Positions 1-8,978 are shown, counted from the first letter of the stretch. The stretch: 64,000 bases of DNA from Actinomadura citrea (GCF_013409045.1 NZ_JACCBT010000001.1:62001-126000); one strand, 5' to 3'. Notes: generated by a model not told the origin, from the letters alone. A program made the numbers and translations.

Positions 1-509
1 GGCGTGACGACATTGGAACGGACTCCGCAGGGCCCGAACTCCCCCGCCAGCGTCTTGGACACCGACAGGAGCGCCGTCTTGGACGCCGCATAGTCGACCA
101 GTGGCGTGTCGGGAAAACGTGCGGCCTCGCTTGCGACGTGCACGATGCTTCCCGCCCCCTGGTCGATGAGTGCGGGCAGTGCGGCGCGGGCCATGCGCAC
201 GGCCGCGTGCAGGTTCAGCTCGAACGTCGCGTGCCACTGGGCGTCGGTGACGTCGAGGAACCCGATCCGGGATTCGAGGGCGCCCGCGTTGTTGACGAGG
301 CCGTCCAGGCGTCCGTGCCGTTCCAGCGCGACGTCCACGACGTGCTGGGCGGCGTCGGGCCGGGTGAGGTCGGCGGCCACGTCGACGGGGGAGCGCGCCA
401 CCCCGACGACCTGGGCGCCCTCGCGGGCCAGGAGGGCGGCGGTCGCCTCGCCGATCCCGGCGGACGCGCCGGTCACGATGTAGACCCTGCCTTCGAGTTC
501 GAGGTCCAT
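1..509 (-). CDS. Short-chain dehydrogenase/reductase (C-terminus off the edge)
   Basis: NAD(P)-dependent oxidoreductase of the SDR family; 169 codons are present and the 3' end lies outside the window. Visible motifs: the cofactor-binding TGASAGIGEA near residues 9-18, the central VNNAG motif near residue 87, a conserved Ser in IVHVASEAA, and the catalytic YAASK tetrad segment near residue 152. The ATG start lies 9 bp after the stop of the upstream MFS gene, so the two are probably one transcript. The substrate cannot be deduced. Family assignment is firm; the role is unknown. Confidence 0.88.
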   Translation of the reverse strand, partial: MDLELEGRVYIVTGASAGIGEATAALLAREGAQVVGVARSPVDVAADLTRPDAAQHVVDVALERHGRLDGLVNNAGALESRIGFLDVTDAQWHATFELNLHAAVRMARAALPALIDQGAGSIVHVASEAARFPDTPLVDYAASKTALLSVSKTLAGEFGPCGVRSNVVT

Positions 510-518
510 GGCGGTCCC

Positions 519-1907
519 CTACGAGCGCCGCAGGAACGACCCGGCAAGGGCCGCGCCCGCGAGGACGATCGCGATGTTCACGGCCGTCGCCGTGTGGACG
601 CCGCCGATGACGGACGCGTTCGCCGTGGCCACGGCGCTCATCACGGGGATGCCGAGGGTGATCGCGACCTGCTGCGTCATCGTGGCGAGCCCGGTCGCGA
701 GGCCCTGCTCGCGGTCCGGCAGCCCGGACGTCGCGATCCCCATGAACGCGACGATCGCGACAAGGTTCCCGAATCCCCCGATCGCGGTGGCGGCGAGCAG
801 CAGGCCGAGGGCGCCGCGCGACTCCCCGAGGCCCAGCAGCGCGGCGGTGGCCGCGGCCTGCAGGACGAGTCCGGACACCAGCGTGGCCGGGCCGCCGAGC
901 CGCCGCATGACCCGGGGCGCGGCGACGCCTCCGGCGAACGTCCCGGCGCCGAGGACGCCGAGCGCCAGCCCGGTCGCCAGCGGCGAGAATCCGAGGACCT
1001 TCTGGAGGTAGAGCGTCATCAGGAACACCAGCGACGTCTCCGTGGCGAACGCGACGAAGCCGCCCACGTTGCCCCAGGTGACGGTGCGCCGGGTGAGGAC
1101 GTTCAGCGGCGCGAGCGGAGCCGGCGACCGCCGTTCGACCAGGATGAACGCGGTGAGCAGGACGGCGGCGGCGACCAGTGCGCCGAGCGCGGCGGGGGAG
1201 CCCCATCCGGCCGAACCGGCGGACGTGATCCCGTAGACGAGGGCGAGCAGGCCGCCGGTCACGGTCACCGCGCCGGGAACGTCCAGCCGCGCCCCGTCCC
1301 GGGACCGGCTCTCCGCGACCACGACGGGCGTGACCGCGAAGATCAGCACCGCCACCGGCACGTTGACCAGGAAGGCCCAGCGCCAGCTCAGCAGGTCGGT
1401 CAGCACCCCGCCGAGGATCGCGCCGACGGTGAACCCGGCCGACATCAGCGCGCCGCTGAGCCCGAGCGCGCGCGTCCGCAGCGGCCCCTCCGGGAACGAC
1501 GTGGTGAGCAGCGACAGGGCGGCCGGTGTGGCGATCGCCGTGGCCAGGCCCTGCAGGACGCGTCCGGTGAGCAGCATCGCCGGCGTGGTGGCCAGCCCAC
1601 CGACCAGCGACCCCGCGGCCAGGAGCGCCATGCCCGCGAGCAGCATCCGGCGCCGTCCGGACAGATCGGCCACGCGACCGAACAGCAACGTGAATCCGGC
1701 GGCGGGGAGGGCGAACGCCGTGGCAATCCACTGGAGCTGGTCCAGTCCGAAGCCCAGTCCTCTGCCGACGACGGGCAGCGCCACGTTCAGGATGGAGAAG
1801 TCGATGGCGAGCATGAACTGCGCGCCGAGCAGGAGTGTCAGAACCAGCTTGTGCCGTGACGACATCCGCTCTGGAGGAGCGGACACGGCGGTGGTGAGTG
1901 CGGTCAT
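519..1907 (-). CDS. MFS drug/metabolite exporter, DHA2 (EmrB/QacA-like) type
   Basis: Proton-coupled membrane transporter of the major facilitator superfamily, 462 aa. Many hydrophobic helices are visible. Motif A (GRVADLSGRRR) sits between TM2 and TM3, and an aspartate in TM1 (LAIDFSILNVALP) is typical of the DHA2 class. I chose the ATG that begins MTALTTAVS, preceded by a weak GAGAG. An in-frame start 32 codons upstream would add a segment unlike MFS N-termini. It is followed 9 bp later by the SDR gene, suggesting paired export and modification. The substrate is unknown. Confidence 0.85.
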   Translation of the reverse strand: MTALTTAVSAPPERMSSRHKLVLTLLLGAQFMLAIDFSILNVALPVVGRGLGFGLDQLQWIATAFALPAAGFTLLFGRVADLSGRRRMLLAGMALLAAGSLVGGLATTPAMLLTGRVLQGLATAIATPAALSLLTTSFPEGPLRTRALGLSGALMSAGFTVGAILGGVLTDLLSWRWAFLVNVPVAVLIFAVTPVVVAESRSRDGARLDVPGAVTVTGGLLALVYGITSAGSAGWGSPAALGALVAAAVLLTAFILVERRSPAPLAPLNVLTRRTVTWGNVGGFVAFATETSLVFLMTLYLQKVLGFSPLATGLALGVLGAGTFAGGVAAPRVMRRLGGPATLVSGLVLQAAATAALLGLGESRGALGLLLAATAIGGFGNLVAIVAFMGIATSGLPDREQGLATGLATMTQQVAITLGIPVMSAVATANASVIGGVHTATAVNIAIVLAGAALAGSFLRRS

Positions 1908-2086
1908 GGCAGAGACTCTCGCCGCGCCGGACGCGCCTACCCAGTCCCCGCTCGTTCGTACCACTCCCGGTAGCAGGCTCAGCGACCTGCGGGGGAGAAC
2001 CAACTTGGCTCCCTGGCGTGACGGCCTTCCGGTGACCGTCTCCTTAGGCTCAGCAGCGTTCAGCCAGACCGACCAGGAGGATTGCC

Positions 2087-2803
2087 GTGCGTGGCAAGGT
2101 TTTCGCCCTCGCCCTAGCCGCAGTCAGCGTGACCGCACTCAGCGCATGCGACGTGGCCTTCGCTTCAACCTACGAGGACGACGTCACGCTGAAGGGCAAA
2201 GTCACCGCTGTGCGAATGGACCACATAGGTTCCGGCAGCGTGACGCTGCACGGTGGCTCGTCCAAGACGTCCCTGCACCGCGAGGTCAAGCACCGCGGTG
2301 ACAAGCCGGAGGGGCCCACGTACCGGATCGAGAACGGTGTCCTGACGCTGCGCGGCTGCGGCTCGCACTGCTCGGTGAGCTACACGGTCGAACTCCCGGC
2401 GGGCCTCCCCGTGTCCGGCGGCACCTCGAACGGCTCCATCACCCTGTCGAAGGTGGGCAAGGTGGACGTGTCCACCGATTCGGGCTCCGTCCGCCTGAAC
2501 GGCGCCGCGGGCCCGATCAAGGTCAGGACGGACAACGGCGAGATCCGGGGGAGCGACCTCAAGGGCGGCGTCGACGCCGAGACGTCCAACGGCGACGTCG
2601 CCCTGACGCCCGGTTCGCCGCAGAACGTCCGCGTCAAGACGGACAACGGCGAGGTCACGGTCACCATGCCCGCGGGACGCTACCGCGTGAGCACGCACAC
2701 CGGCGACGGCGACCGGCGGCTCGGCATCCCGAACGACCCGTCCGCCGAGTACCGGCTCGACGTCAGCACCAGCAACGGCGACATCACCACCAGGACCGCC
2801 TGA
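2087..2803 (+). CDS. DUF4097-type beta-helical lipoprotein
   Basis: Predicted exported lipoprotein of 238 aa. The GTG start follows a strong AGGAGG. The first 21 residues form a signal peptide ending in the lipobox LSAC, so Cys21 would be lipidated. The remainder consists of short repeats rich in SNGS, DNGE and SNGD turns, as in the DUF4097/adhesin-like beta-strand family, which forms a right-handed beta structure. Two cysteines (GCGSHC) near residue 93 could form a disulfide. It stands alone between divergent and convergent neighbours. No enzymatic motif is visible and the role is unknown. Confidence 0.8.
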   Translation: MRGKVFALALAAVSVTALSACDVAFASTYEDDVTLKGKVTAVRMDHIGSGSVTLHGGSSKTSLHREVKHRGDKPEGPTYRIENGVLTLRGCGSHCSVSYTVELPAGLPVSGGTSNGSITLSKVGKVDVSTDSGSVRLNGAAGPIKVRTDNGEIRGSDLKGGVDAETSNGDVALTPGSPQNVRVKTDNGEVTVTMPAGRYRVSTHTGDGDRRLGIPNDPSAEYRLDVSTSNGDITTRTA

Positions 2804-2960
2804 CCCGCGGTCCTCAGGTCATAGCGTTCACGAACAGGGCCTGCGCGGTCGAACCTGCCCGAGTACCGGGCGGCGTGCGCCTGGTCCAGCAGGCTGATCG
2901 CGGCGAGCACACGGATCGCGCGGGCGTGCGCGCGAGGCGGCTCCGGATAGCCTCGGCGGC

Positions 2961-3818
2961 ATGGCGCGCAATGGCCGGCTCGGCGAGTTCCTCAAGTCGC
3001 GGCGGGCGCGGCTGCGTCCCGAGGACGCCGGCCTCTCCTCGTACGGGACGCGGCGGCGGGTCCCCGGGCTGCGGCGCGAGGAGCTCGCGCAGCTCGCCGG
3101 TGTCAGCGTCGCGTACTACATCAGGCTGGAGCAGGGGACGGCCGACGGCGTGTCCACCGAGATCCTGGACGCGATCTCGCGGGCACTGCGGCTGGACGGC
3201 GACGAGCACGCCCATCTGCACCGGCTCGCCCACCCGCCGCGCCGCGCGCCCGCCGCAGCGCCTCCGCGCCTGCGGGCACCGCTGCAGCACCTGCTCGACT
3301 CGTTCGCGCACGCGCCCGCGTACGTCGTCGGGCACTACACGAACGTGGTCGCGTGGAACCGGCTCACCGCCGCCGTTTTCGTCGACCTGGCGAACGTCCC
3401 GCCGGACGAGCGGACCTGGTCGCACCAGATCCACCTGAACCCCGACTACAAGGCCCGGCTCGGCGACAACTGGCCGACGGTGGCCCGCCGCAACGCCGCC
3501 TACCTCCGCTTCCGTTCCGGTCAGGATCCGGACGACCCGCACCTGCGCGCGGTCATCGACTGCCTGCGGGAGCGGAGCCCGGAGTTCGGCCGCCTGTGGT
3601 CGGCGCACCACGTCACGGACCTGACGCACGGCGAGGCCCGTATCGACCATCCCGAGGTGGGACGGCTCGTCCTTCCGTTCGAGACCCTGCACCTGCCCGG
3701 CGACCCCGACCTCAGCCGCCTCATGCTCTACGCGGCCGAACCGGGCTCGGCCTCAGAGGCGGCCCTGCGCAAGCTGGCCGAGACGTCCGCCCACCTCTCC
3801 AGCGCCGACCTCGCCTAG
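2961..3818 (+). CDS. XRE-type regulator with MmyB-like ligand-binding domain
   Basis: Transcription factor of 285 aa. The N-terminal helix-turn-helix (residues about 10-75) has the hallmark sequence RRRVPGLRREELAQLAGVS followed by YYIRLEQG. The C-terminal domain (about 100-275) matches the MmyB-like fold, which often binds fatty-acid-like ligands. The motif HVTDLTHGEARIDHPEVG is the usual pre-C-terminal signature. It is a paralogue of the gene at 5352-6206; both types usually regulate a neighbouring dehydrogenase or hydrolase. The ATG start at 2961 immediately precedes the HTH. Confidence 0.88.
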   Translation: MARNGRLGEFLKSRRARLRPEDAGLSSYGTRRRVPGLRREELAQLAGVSVAYYIRLEQGTADGVSTEILDAISRALRLDGDEHAHLHRLAHPPRRAPAAAPPRLRAPLQHLLDSFAHAPAYVVGHYTNVVAWNRLTAAVFVDLANVPPDERTWSHQIHLNPDYKARLGDNWPTVARRNAAYLRFRSGQDPDDPHLRAVIDCLRERSPEFGRLWSAHHVTDLTHGEARIDHPEVGRLVLPFETLHLPGDPDLSRLMLYAAEPGSASEAALRKLAETSAHLSSADLA

Positions 3819-3834
3819 AACGGCCGGTGCCGGC

Positions 3835-4206
3835 TCACCCGGCGGCCGCGCGGAAGTGGGCGTCACGGTCGATTGTCGCCAGGGCTGTGTTGAGCAGGGC
3901 GATCACCGCGAAGGCGACGGCGGCCGTGGCGTGGCCGACGCCATCGAGGGCGAGCGCGCCCGCACCGAACACGGCGGCCTTCACCAACAGGACGAGCGGC
4001 AGCGCGATCGTGAACCGGGCCCGTGGCGCGGCGAACAGGCCCCACAGGACGATCGCCGCGGCGGGCGCCCCGACCCCGAGGACGACGTTCACCAGCACGT
4101 TCCCGCCCGCCGTGAAGCCCCACCAGGCGAGCGCGGCGATGGCGGCGAGTTCCAGCAGGAAGGCGAGCCCCTCGTTGAGGGCATGCAATGGCCCAGGTAG
4201 ACGCAC
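3835..4206 (-). CDS. Small membrane protein, YrdB/DUF2568 family
   Basis: Integral membrane protein of about 123 aa with four hydrophobic segments: LAFLLELAAIAALAWWGF, NVLVNVVLGVGAPAAAIVLW, ALPLVLLVKAAVFGAGALA and ATAAVAFAVIALLNTALATI. This matches DUF2568 proteins, whose function is unknown. The start is ambiguous: a GTG at 4206 or a TTG at 4188 in the same frame. If the GTG is used, the gene overlaps the 5' end of the divergent methyltransferase by 19 bp. Confidence 0.7.
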   Translation of the reverse strand: MRLPGPLHALNEGLAFLLELAAIAALAWWGFTAGGNVLVNVVLGVGAPAAAIVLWGLFAAPRARFTIALPLVLLVKAAVFGAGALALDGVGHATAAVAFAVIALLNTALATIDRDAHFRAAAG

Positions 4207-5345
4207 GCCGATACGGTACCTCTGTGGACGAGATCTCCTGGCGGGAGGACGGCCGGGACCATCGCGTCCGCTGGCGGTCGGAGAGCGGCGCGCCGCCGCC
4301 CCGCCGCGTCGTGGTGGCCGACGACGAGACGCGCGCGGACGACGCCTACCGCCTGGCGTGCGAGGGCACCGCGCTGCTGTGGCGCGGCGACTTCCAGAAC
4401 GCGCGGCAGCTTCTCAAGGCCATGGCGCGCCGGATCGACCGTCCCCCACGGCGGCGCAGGCACAAACCCGAACCGGACCGCGCCCAGGCGTTCCACCTGT
4501 ACCGGCAGGCGCGCGCCCAGCGCGCGCGGACGCTCGGCATGCTGCTCATACCGTTCGACCCCGGTCACGTGATTCCGCTACGGCGAGCACCAGACGTCCA
4601 GGACGCCTGTACGGAGGCCTACGGGACGGACGACCAGCCCTACATCACCTCACTGCGAGAACTGCTCGGCCTGGTCGGCGCACACGAATGGCGTGAGAAG
4701 GGCGTCCCGATTCCTGCGCTGGGCAGCGACCGCGTACACCCGCACTACGGCGTCTTCTCACCGATCAGGGGCGAATACGTCGATCTGGTGGGCGAGGCAC
4801 CGCTTCCGCCGACGAAAACGGCGTTCGACGTTGGAACCGGTACGGGCGTCCTGGCAGCGGTTCTGGCTCGTCGTGGCATCGAGCACGTCGTCGCCACTGA
4901 CCAGGACCCGCGTGCGCTGGTCTGCGCCCAAGAGAACGTCGACCGTCTGGAAGTGAACGTCGAGGTCGTCCAAGCCGACCTCTTCCCGGACGGACGCGCC
5001 GGTCTGGCCGTCTGCAACCCGCCCTGGGTCCCGGCCAAGCCCAGCACGCCCCTGGAGCACGCCGTTTACGATCCGGGCAGCCGGATGCTGCGCGGTTTCC
5101 TGTCCGGCCTCGCCGGCCACCTCGAACCGGGCGGGGAGGGGTGGCTGATCCTGTCCGACCTGGCCGAACACCTGGGCCTCCGCACGCGGGACGAGCTCCT
5201 GGAGATGATCGCCTCGTCCGGCCTGCGGGTCGCGGGCAGGCTCGACACCGCCCCGCGCCACCCGCGCGCCGCCGATCCCGACGACCCCCTCCACGCGGCC
5301 CGCGCCGCCGAGACCACGTCCCTGTGGCGGCTCACCGCCGGGTGA
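4188..5345 (+). CDS. Class I SAM-dependent methyltransferase
   Basis: Methyltransferase of 385 aa. The C-terminal half has the Rossmann SAM-binding motif I (FDVGTGTGVLAA near residue 213), an acidic ribose-binding loop (VATDQDPRAL), and motif IV NPPW near residue 281. NPPW is typical of N-methyltransferases acting on Gln/Asn amides, adenine or guanine, such as HemK/PrmB/RsmC-type enzymes. The first 150 residues are Arg-rich and resemble no family I recognise. ATG 4188 has GAGGG six bases upstream; a GTG at 4224 is an alternative that avoids overlap with the divergent gene. Confidence 0.78.
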   Translation: MAQVDARRYGTSVDEISWREDGRDHRVRWRSESGAPPPRRVVVADDETRADDAYRLACEGTALLWRGDFQNARQLLKAMARRIDRPPRRRRHKPEPDRAQAFHLYRQARAQRARTLGMLLIPFDPGHVIPLRRAPDVQDACTEAYGTDDQPYITSLRELLGLVGAHEWREKGVPIPALGSDRVHPHYGVFSPIRGEYVDLVGEAPLPPTKTAFDVGTGTGVLAAVLARRGIEHVVATDQDPRALVCAQENVDRLEVNVEVVQADLFPDGRAGLAVCNPPWVPAKPSTPLEHAVYDPGSRMLRGFLSGLAGHLEPGGEGWLILSDLAEHLGLRTRDELLEMIASSGLRVAGRLDTAPRHPRAADPDDPLHAARAAETTSLWRLTAG

Positions 5346-5351
5346 CGCCGG

Positions 5352-6206
5352 TCAGCGGTGGCTGCGGTGCGCGGTCTCAGGACCGATGACGCGCAGCAGG
5401 TCGAGAAGCTCGATGCTGCCGGTGCCGGGCGGCGGCGTGAAGACGACGAGCCGCTGGTCCTCGGCCGGGGTCAGCAGCGCCTCGGTGTCGAACTCGATGA
5501 GGCCGACCTCCGGGTGCACGACCTTCATCCGGCTGGTGCGCTCGACGGCGACCTCGTGCCGGTCCCAGACCCGGGTGAACTCGCCGCTGGCCGCGTGCAG
5601 CCGTTCGACCAGGGCGGACGCGGCCGCGTCGTTGCCCCGGCGCGCGACGGCCGCCCGCAGCAGGGCGACATGCCGGCGGCCGTGCGGCTCGTGCTCCTCC
5701 TCCGGGTACGCCTCCCGGACGAACGGGTCGGTGAACCACCGCCACACGATGTTCCGGTCGGGCTCCTCCACCGTGCAGACGCACCCGAAAAGGGCCTCGG
5801 CCAGCGCGTTCTGGGCCAGCAGGTCGCCGAGGTCGCCGATGATCTGCGCCGGGGTCTCGTGCAGCCGGTCCAGCAGGTACAGCATGCTCGGCCGGACGTA
5901 CTCGCCCGCGAACGGCCCGGCGGGCGGGCGGTGGCCGGCGAGGACGTACAGGTGGTCGCGCTCGTCGATCGTGAGCCGCAGCGCGCGGGCCAGCGCGCCG
6001 AGCAGCTGTGTGGACGGCTGCGGGCTGCGGGCCTGCTCAAGGCGCATGTAGTAGTCCGCCGACATGCCGGCGAGCTGCGACACCTCCTCGCGGCGCAGCC
6101 CCGGCGTCCGGCGCCGCGGGCCCGCCGTCAGCCCGACCTCCTGCGGGCGGAGCCGCTCGCGGGAGCGGCGGAGGAAGTCGGCGAGCTCCTTGCGGTCCAT
6201 CTCCAT
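5352..6206 (-). CDS. XRE-type regulator with MmyB-like ligand-binding domain
   Basis: Transcription factor of 284 aa, paralogous to the gene at 2961. HTH motif RRRTPGLRREEVSQLAGMS with YYMRLEQ is at residues about 28-55; the MmyB-like ligand domain fills the rest (SRMKVVHPEVGLIEFDTEAL near the C-terminus). Translation probably begins at the ATG giving MEMDRKELADFLRRSRERL; the frame stays open far upstream only because it shadows the opposite-strand hydrolase. It is divergent from the alpha/beta hydrolase at 6369 with a 162-bp spacer, the classic arrangement in which the regulator controls the neighbouring enzyme. Confidence 0.87.
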   Translation of the reverse strand: MEMDRKELADFLRRSRERLRPQEVGLTAGPRRRTPGLRREEVSQLAGMSADYYMRLEQARSPQPSTQLLGALARALRLTIDERDHLYVLAGHRPPAGPFAGEYVRPSMLYLLDRLHETPAQIIGDLGDLLAQNALAEALFGCVCTVEEPDRNIVWRWFTDPFVREAYPEEEHEPHGRRHVALLRAAVARRGNDAAASALVERLHAASGEFTRVWDRHEVAVERTSRMKVVHPEVGLIEFDTEALLTPAEDQRLVVFTPPPGTGSIELLDLLRVIGPETAHRSHR

Positions 6207-6324
6207 GCCCCCATGATTCCGCCCCGTCCGGAATGTCCGTAGATCCGAGACTGGGACCCGTTGTCCTAGCCAAAGCCGTCCGCTCCTCATCGTGGCCTGG
6301 CGCTGGCAGCGTCGAGGTCGTCCA

Positions 6325-6356
6325 GGAACGACACCGAGAAGGAACGACACCGAGAA
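6325..6356 (+). repeat. Tandem 16-bp duplication before the hydrolase gene
   Basis: GGAACGACACCGAGAA occurs twice back to back, with a partial third copy (GGAC), ending 12 bp before the ATG at 6369. The repeat duplicates a GAGAAGGA Shine-Dalgarno-like segment and lies in the spacer shared with the divergent MmyB-type regulator. It may be an operator pair or a recent replication slip that doubled the ribosome binding site. Confidence 0.8.
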
Positions 6357-6368
6357 GGACGGCCCGTC

Positions 6369-7145
6369 ATGCCGAAGCTCACCGTTGGAAACGCCACCGT
6401 CCCCTACCGCGTCGAGGGCTCGGGGCCCGTCCTCGTCCTCGTGCACGGCGTCGGGCCCGGTTCGGGCATGTGGGACCAGCTGCTCGACCGTTTCACCGAT
6501 CACCGTACCGTCGTCCTGCCCGACCTCTCCGGCAGCGACCCCGCCGAGGACGACGGCTCTCCGATCACCATCGAGGCACTCGGCGCGCAGGTCAACGCCG
6601 TGATCGAGGACACCGGCGCGGGCCCGGCCGACGTGGTCGGGTTCTCGCTCGGCGCCCCGACCGTCGCGGCGGCCGCGGCGCTGCGCCCCGACCTCGTCCG
6701 GCGGCTGGTGCCCGTCGCGGGGCTGTCCCACGCGGGCGACGAGTACATCCAGCAGCACATGACCCTCTGGCTGGACCTCGCCAGCGACCCGGAGGGCTTC
6801 GGAAGGTTCGCGACGCTCACCGCGCTGAGCCGCGCGTTCCTCAACCAGATCGGGCATGACGCGGTCGAGCAGCAGCATGCGTTCATGGGCCTGAACGACG
6901 ACCGGGTACGGCAGATCGACCTCGTCAAGCGGCTCGACATCCGGCCGCTGCTGCCCCGGATCGCGGCGCCCACCCTGGTCATCGGGGCGACCCGCGACCA
7001 GACGATCCCCGTCGAGAACCACCGGGAGCTGTTCGCGGGCATCCGGGGCAGCGAGTACGCCGAACTCGACACCGGCCACGTGGCGATGGCGGAGCGGCCC
7101 GACGAGTTCGTCAAGCTCGTCCGGGACTTCATCGAACGCCCCTGA
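6369..7145 (+). CDS. Alpha/beta hydrolase
   Basis: Single-domain alpha/beta-fold hydrolase of 258 aa. The oxyanion-hole motif LVHGVGPGSGMWD is near residue 23. The nucleophile elbow is GFSLG (Ser near residue 93), the acid is probably Asp in IGATRDQTIPV, and the catalytic His is in DTGHVAMAERPDEF. Fold and triad are clear; the substrate is not. It is divergent from and probably controlled by the MmyB-type regulator. Confidence 0.88.
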   Translation: MPKLTVGNATVPYRVEGSGPVLVLVHGVGPGSGMWDQLLDRFTDHRTVVLPDLSGSDPAEDDGSPITIEALGAQVNAVIEDTGAGPADVVGFSLGAPTVAAAAALRPDLVRRLVPVAGLSHAGDEYIQQHMTLWLDLASDPEGFGRFATLTALSRAFLNQIGHDAVEQQHAFMGLNDDRVRQIDLVKRLDIRPLLPRIAAPTLVIGATRDQTIPVENHRELFAGIRGSEYAELDTGHVAMAERPDEFVKLVRDFIERP

Positions 7146-7214
7146 CCGCCGCTCCGGGCCGCTCAGCCAGGTGCCCGGCTGGGCGGAGCCCGGTTACCGT
7201 GCGCACCGGGCACC

Positions 7215-8015
7215 ATGGAGAACATGCGTCCCATCGAACAGCAGACCATTCTCATCACGGGCGCGACCGACGGGCTCGGCCGCGCCCTGGCCGCCGAGCT
7301 GGCCTCCGAAGGCGCCACGGTCCTCGTCCACGGACGCGACGACCGGCGCGGCGAGGCGACCCTCCGGGAGATCGGTGGCAAGGCCTCCTGGTACCGCGCC
7401 GACCTGTCCTCGCTGGCCGAGACCCGCGCGCTCGCCGAGGCCGTCCGCGCCGACCACCCGCGCCTGGACGTCCTCGTCAACAACGCGGGGATCGGCTCCG
7501 CCGAGGGCCCGCGGGAGGAGAGCGCGGACGGCCACGAGCTGACGTTCCAGGTGAACTACCTGTCCGGCTACCTGCTCACCCGGCTCCTGCTGCCCACCCT
7601 GATCGCATCCGCGCCGGCGCGGATCGTCAACGTCAGCAGCCTCGGCCAGCAGGCCGTCGACCTCGACGACGTGATGATCACCCGTGGGTACACCGCGATG
7701 CGTGCGTACTACCAGAGCAAGCTCGCCCAGATCCTGTTCACGATCGACCTCGCCGCCGAGCTGGCCGGGACGGGCGTCACCGCGAACGCCCTGCATCCGG
7801 CCACCTACATGCCGACCAAGATCGTGGTCACGCCGCTCAGCACCCTGGAAGAGGGCGTCCGGGCGACGCACCGCCTCATCACCGACCCCGCCCTGGACGA
7901 GGTGTCCGGCCGCTTCTTCGACGGGCTCCAGGAAGCGCGCGCGAACGCCCAGGCATACGACTCCAACGCTCGCGCCCGCCTGAAGGCCATCTCGGACGAA
8001 CTCACGTCCCCCTGA
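7215..8015 (+). CDS. Short-chain dehydrogenase/reductase
   Basis: SDR of 266 aa, similar in pattern to retinol dehydrogenase/protochlorophyllide reductase-like members. It has the cofactor motif TGATDGLGRA at residues 15-24, VNNAG near residue 87, a conserved Ser in IVNVSSLGQ and the catalytic YYQSK near residue 163. R38 after the second beta strand (VHGRDDRR) suggests NADPH. It lies 69 bp after the hydrolase on the same strand and could share its transcript. The function beyond carbonyl/alcohol redox is unknown. Confidence 0.87.
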   Translation: MENMRPIEQQTILITGATDGLGRALAAELASEGATVLVHGRDDRRGEATLREIGGKASWYRADLSSLAETRALAEAVRADHPRLDVLVNNAGIGSAEGPREESADGHELTFQVNYLSGYLLTRLLLPTLIASAPARIVNVSSLGQQAVDLDDVMITRGYTAMRAYYQSKLAQILFTIDLAAELAGTGVTANALHPATYMPTKIVVTPLSTLEEGVRATHRLITDPALDEVSGRFFDGLQEARANAQAYDSNARARLKAISDELTSP

Positions 8016-8028
8016 ACCAGCGCGGGTC

Positions 8029-8427
8029 TCAGAGATTCACGGCCTCCCAGATGGGACGGGCCTCGACCCGCGTGATGCGCCATCCCTCCGCCGTCCGGAC
8101 GGCGCGCAGCTCGTAGCGCTCGCCGAGCAGGCGCAGGCCGTCCTCCCGGGCGAAGACCACCAGGAGGTTCGCGCCGATCGCGGCCTGGTCGCCGTCCACA
8201 TCGATGAGCGGATCGGTGATGAAGTGCTGGGTCGGCACCGTGTGGTTCCGGCGCGCCTGCGCGACGAGGGCGTCGATCCCCTTCGCGACCCCGCCCTGGG
8301 TGTGCGCCTCGGCGCCTTCGGCGAAGAGGGCCCGCCCGTCGCCGGGGCTCTTGTCGTCCAGCCACGACCCCAGACGGCTGACGAGATCGGAGAGTTCAGC
8401 ACGGTCGTCCACGGTTCCCCATTTCAT
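8029..8427 (-). CDS. SnoaL/NTF2-like protein
   Basis: Small protein of 132 aa with the SnoaL-like alpha+beta barrel pattern: N-terminal helix VDDRAELSDLVSRLGSWLDD, a central GIDALVAQARRNH segment and strands ending with GWRITRVEARPIW. Such folds serve as cyclases, isomerases or ligand binders. The start at MKWGTVDD was chosen because the longer frame would run through the operator cluster and into the divergent MarR gene. One TTGG-type operator overlaps this start codon, so repression by the divergent MarR protein is likely. Confidence 0.75.
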   Translation of the reverse strand: MKWGTVDDRAELSDLVSRLGSWLDDKSPGDGRALFAEGAEAHTQGGVAKGIDALVAQARRNHTVPTQHFITDPLIDVDGDQAAIGANLLVVFAREDGLRLLGERYELRAVRTAEGWRITRVEARPIWEAVNL

Positions 8428-8480
8428 TGGCGATGCCAACATTGGCATGCCCAACAATAAACGATCGTTGGCCGAGCCAA
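8427..8480. promoter_or_regulatory. Cluster of three 13-bp TTGG(N5)CCAA operators
   Basis: Three inverted-repeat sites lie in the divergent SnoaL/MarR spacer: TTGGCGATGCCAA (8427-8439), TTGGCATGCCCAA (8442-8454) and TTGGCCGAGCCAA (8468-8480). All fit TTGG-S-N3-S-CCAA. A fourth copy lies before the GNAT gene downstream. The position between a MarR gene and its divergent neighbour makes this the likely MarR binding site. Confidence 0.72.
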
Positions 8481-8500
8481 CAACCCCTACACTGGACCGC

Positions 8501-8965
8501 ATGACGACGTCCGAGGGCCGGACGCCCACGCGGCTCCGGCACACCCCGAGCTGGCTGATCAACCTGGCCTCCGCGCACAGCCACCGCCTGGTCGCCGAGG
8601 GATTCGCCGCCGCCGGCGCCCGCGGCTACCACTACCGGCTGCTCGCCGCCCTGGACGAGTACGGCCCGTCCAGCCAGGCCGACCTCGGCCGCCGCTCGGG
8701 CATCGACCGCAGCGACGTGGTCGCCGCCCTGAACGAGCTGGCCGCCAAGAACCTGGTCGACCGCTCCCCCGACCCGTCCGACCGGCGCCGCAACGTCATC
8801 ACGCTCACCCCGGAGGGCTCCCTCCACCTGGTGGAACTGGAGAAGGTCGTCACCCGCATCCAGGACGACCTGCTCGCCCCCCTCGCACCGGACGAACGCA
8901 CCCGTCTCACCGAACTGCTGACCCGCGTCGTCGACCACCACGCCGAGAGCCGCCGGCCCGGATAA
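8501..8965 (+). CDS. MarR-family transcriptional regulator
   Basis: Winged-helix regulator of 154 aa. HTH residues SSQADLGRRSGIDRSDVVAALNELAAKNLVDRS are followed by the wing DPSDRRRNVITLTPEG, the diagnostic MarR DxRxRR-like segment. It probably binds as a dimer to the TTGG(N5)CCAA sites just upstream, so autoregulation and control of the SnoaL and GNAT neighbours are likely. The ATG was chosen at MTTSEGRTP because the longer frame includes the operators. Confidence 0.88.
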   Translation: MTTSEGRTPTRLRHTPSWLINLASAHSHRLVAEGFAAAGARGYHYRLLAALDEYGPSSQADLGRRSGIDRSDVVAALNELAAKNLVDRSPDPSDRRRNVITLTPEGSLHLVELEKVVTRIQDDLLAPLAPDERTRLTELLTRVVDHHAESRRPG

Positions 8966-8978
8966 TCGGTGGCGATCA

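Noticed and set aside
138..1859. Open frame of 573 codons on the plus strand opposite the MFS gene
   Set aside because: Arg/Gly/Gln-rich composition typical of a high-GC shadow. The MFS frame on the other strand has clear motifs.
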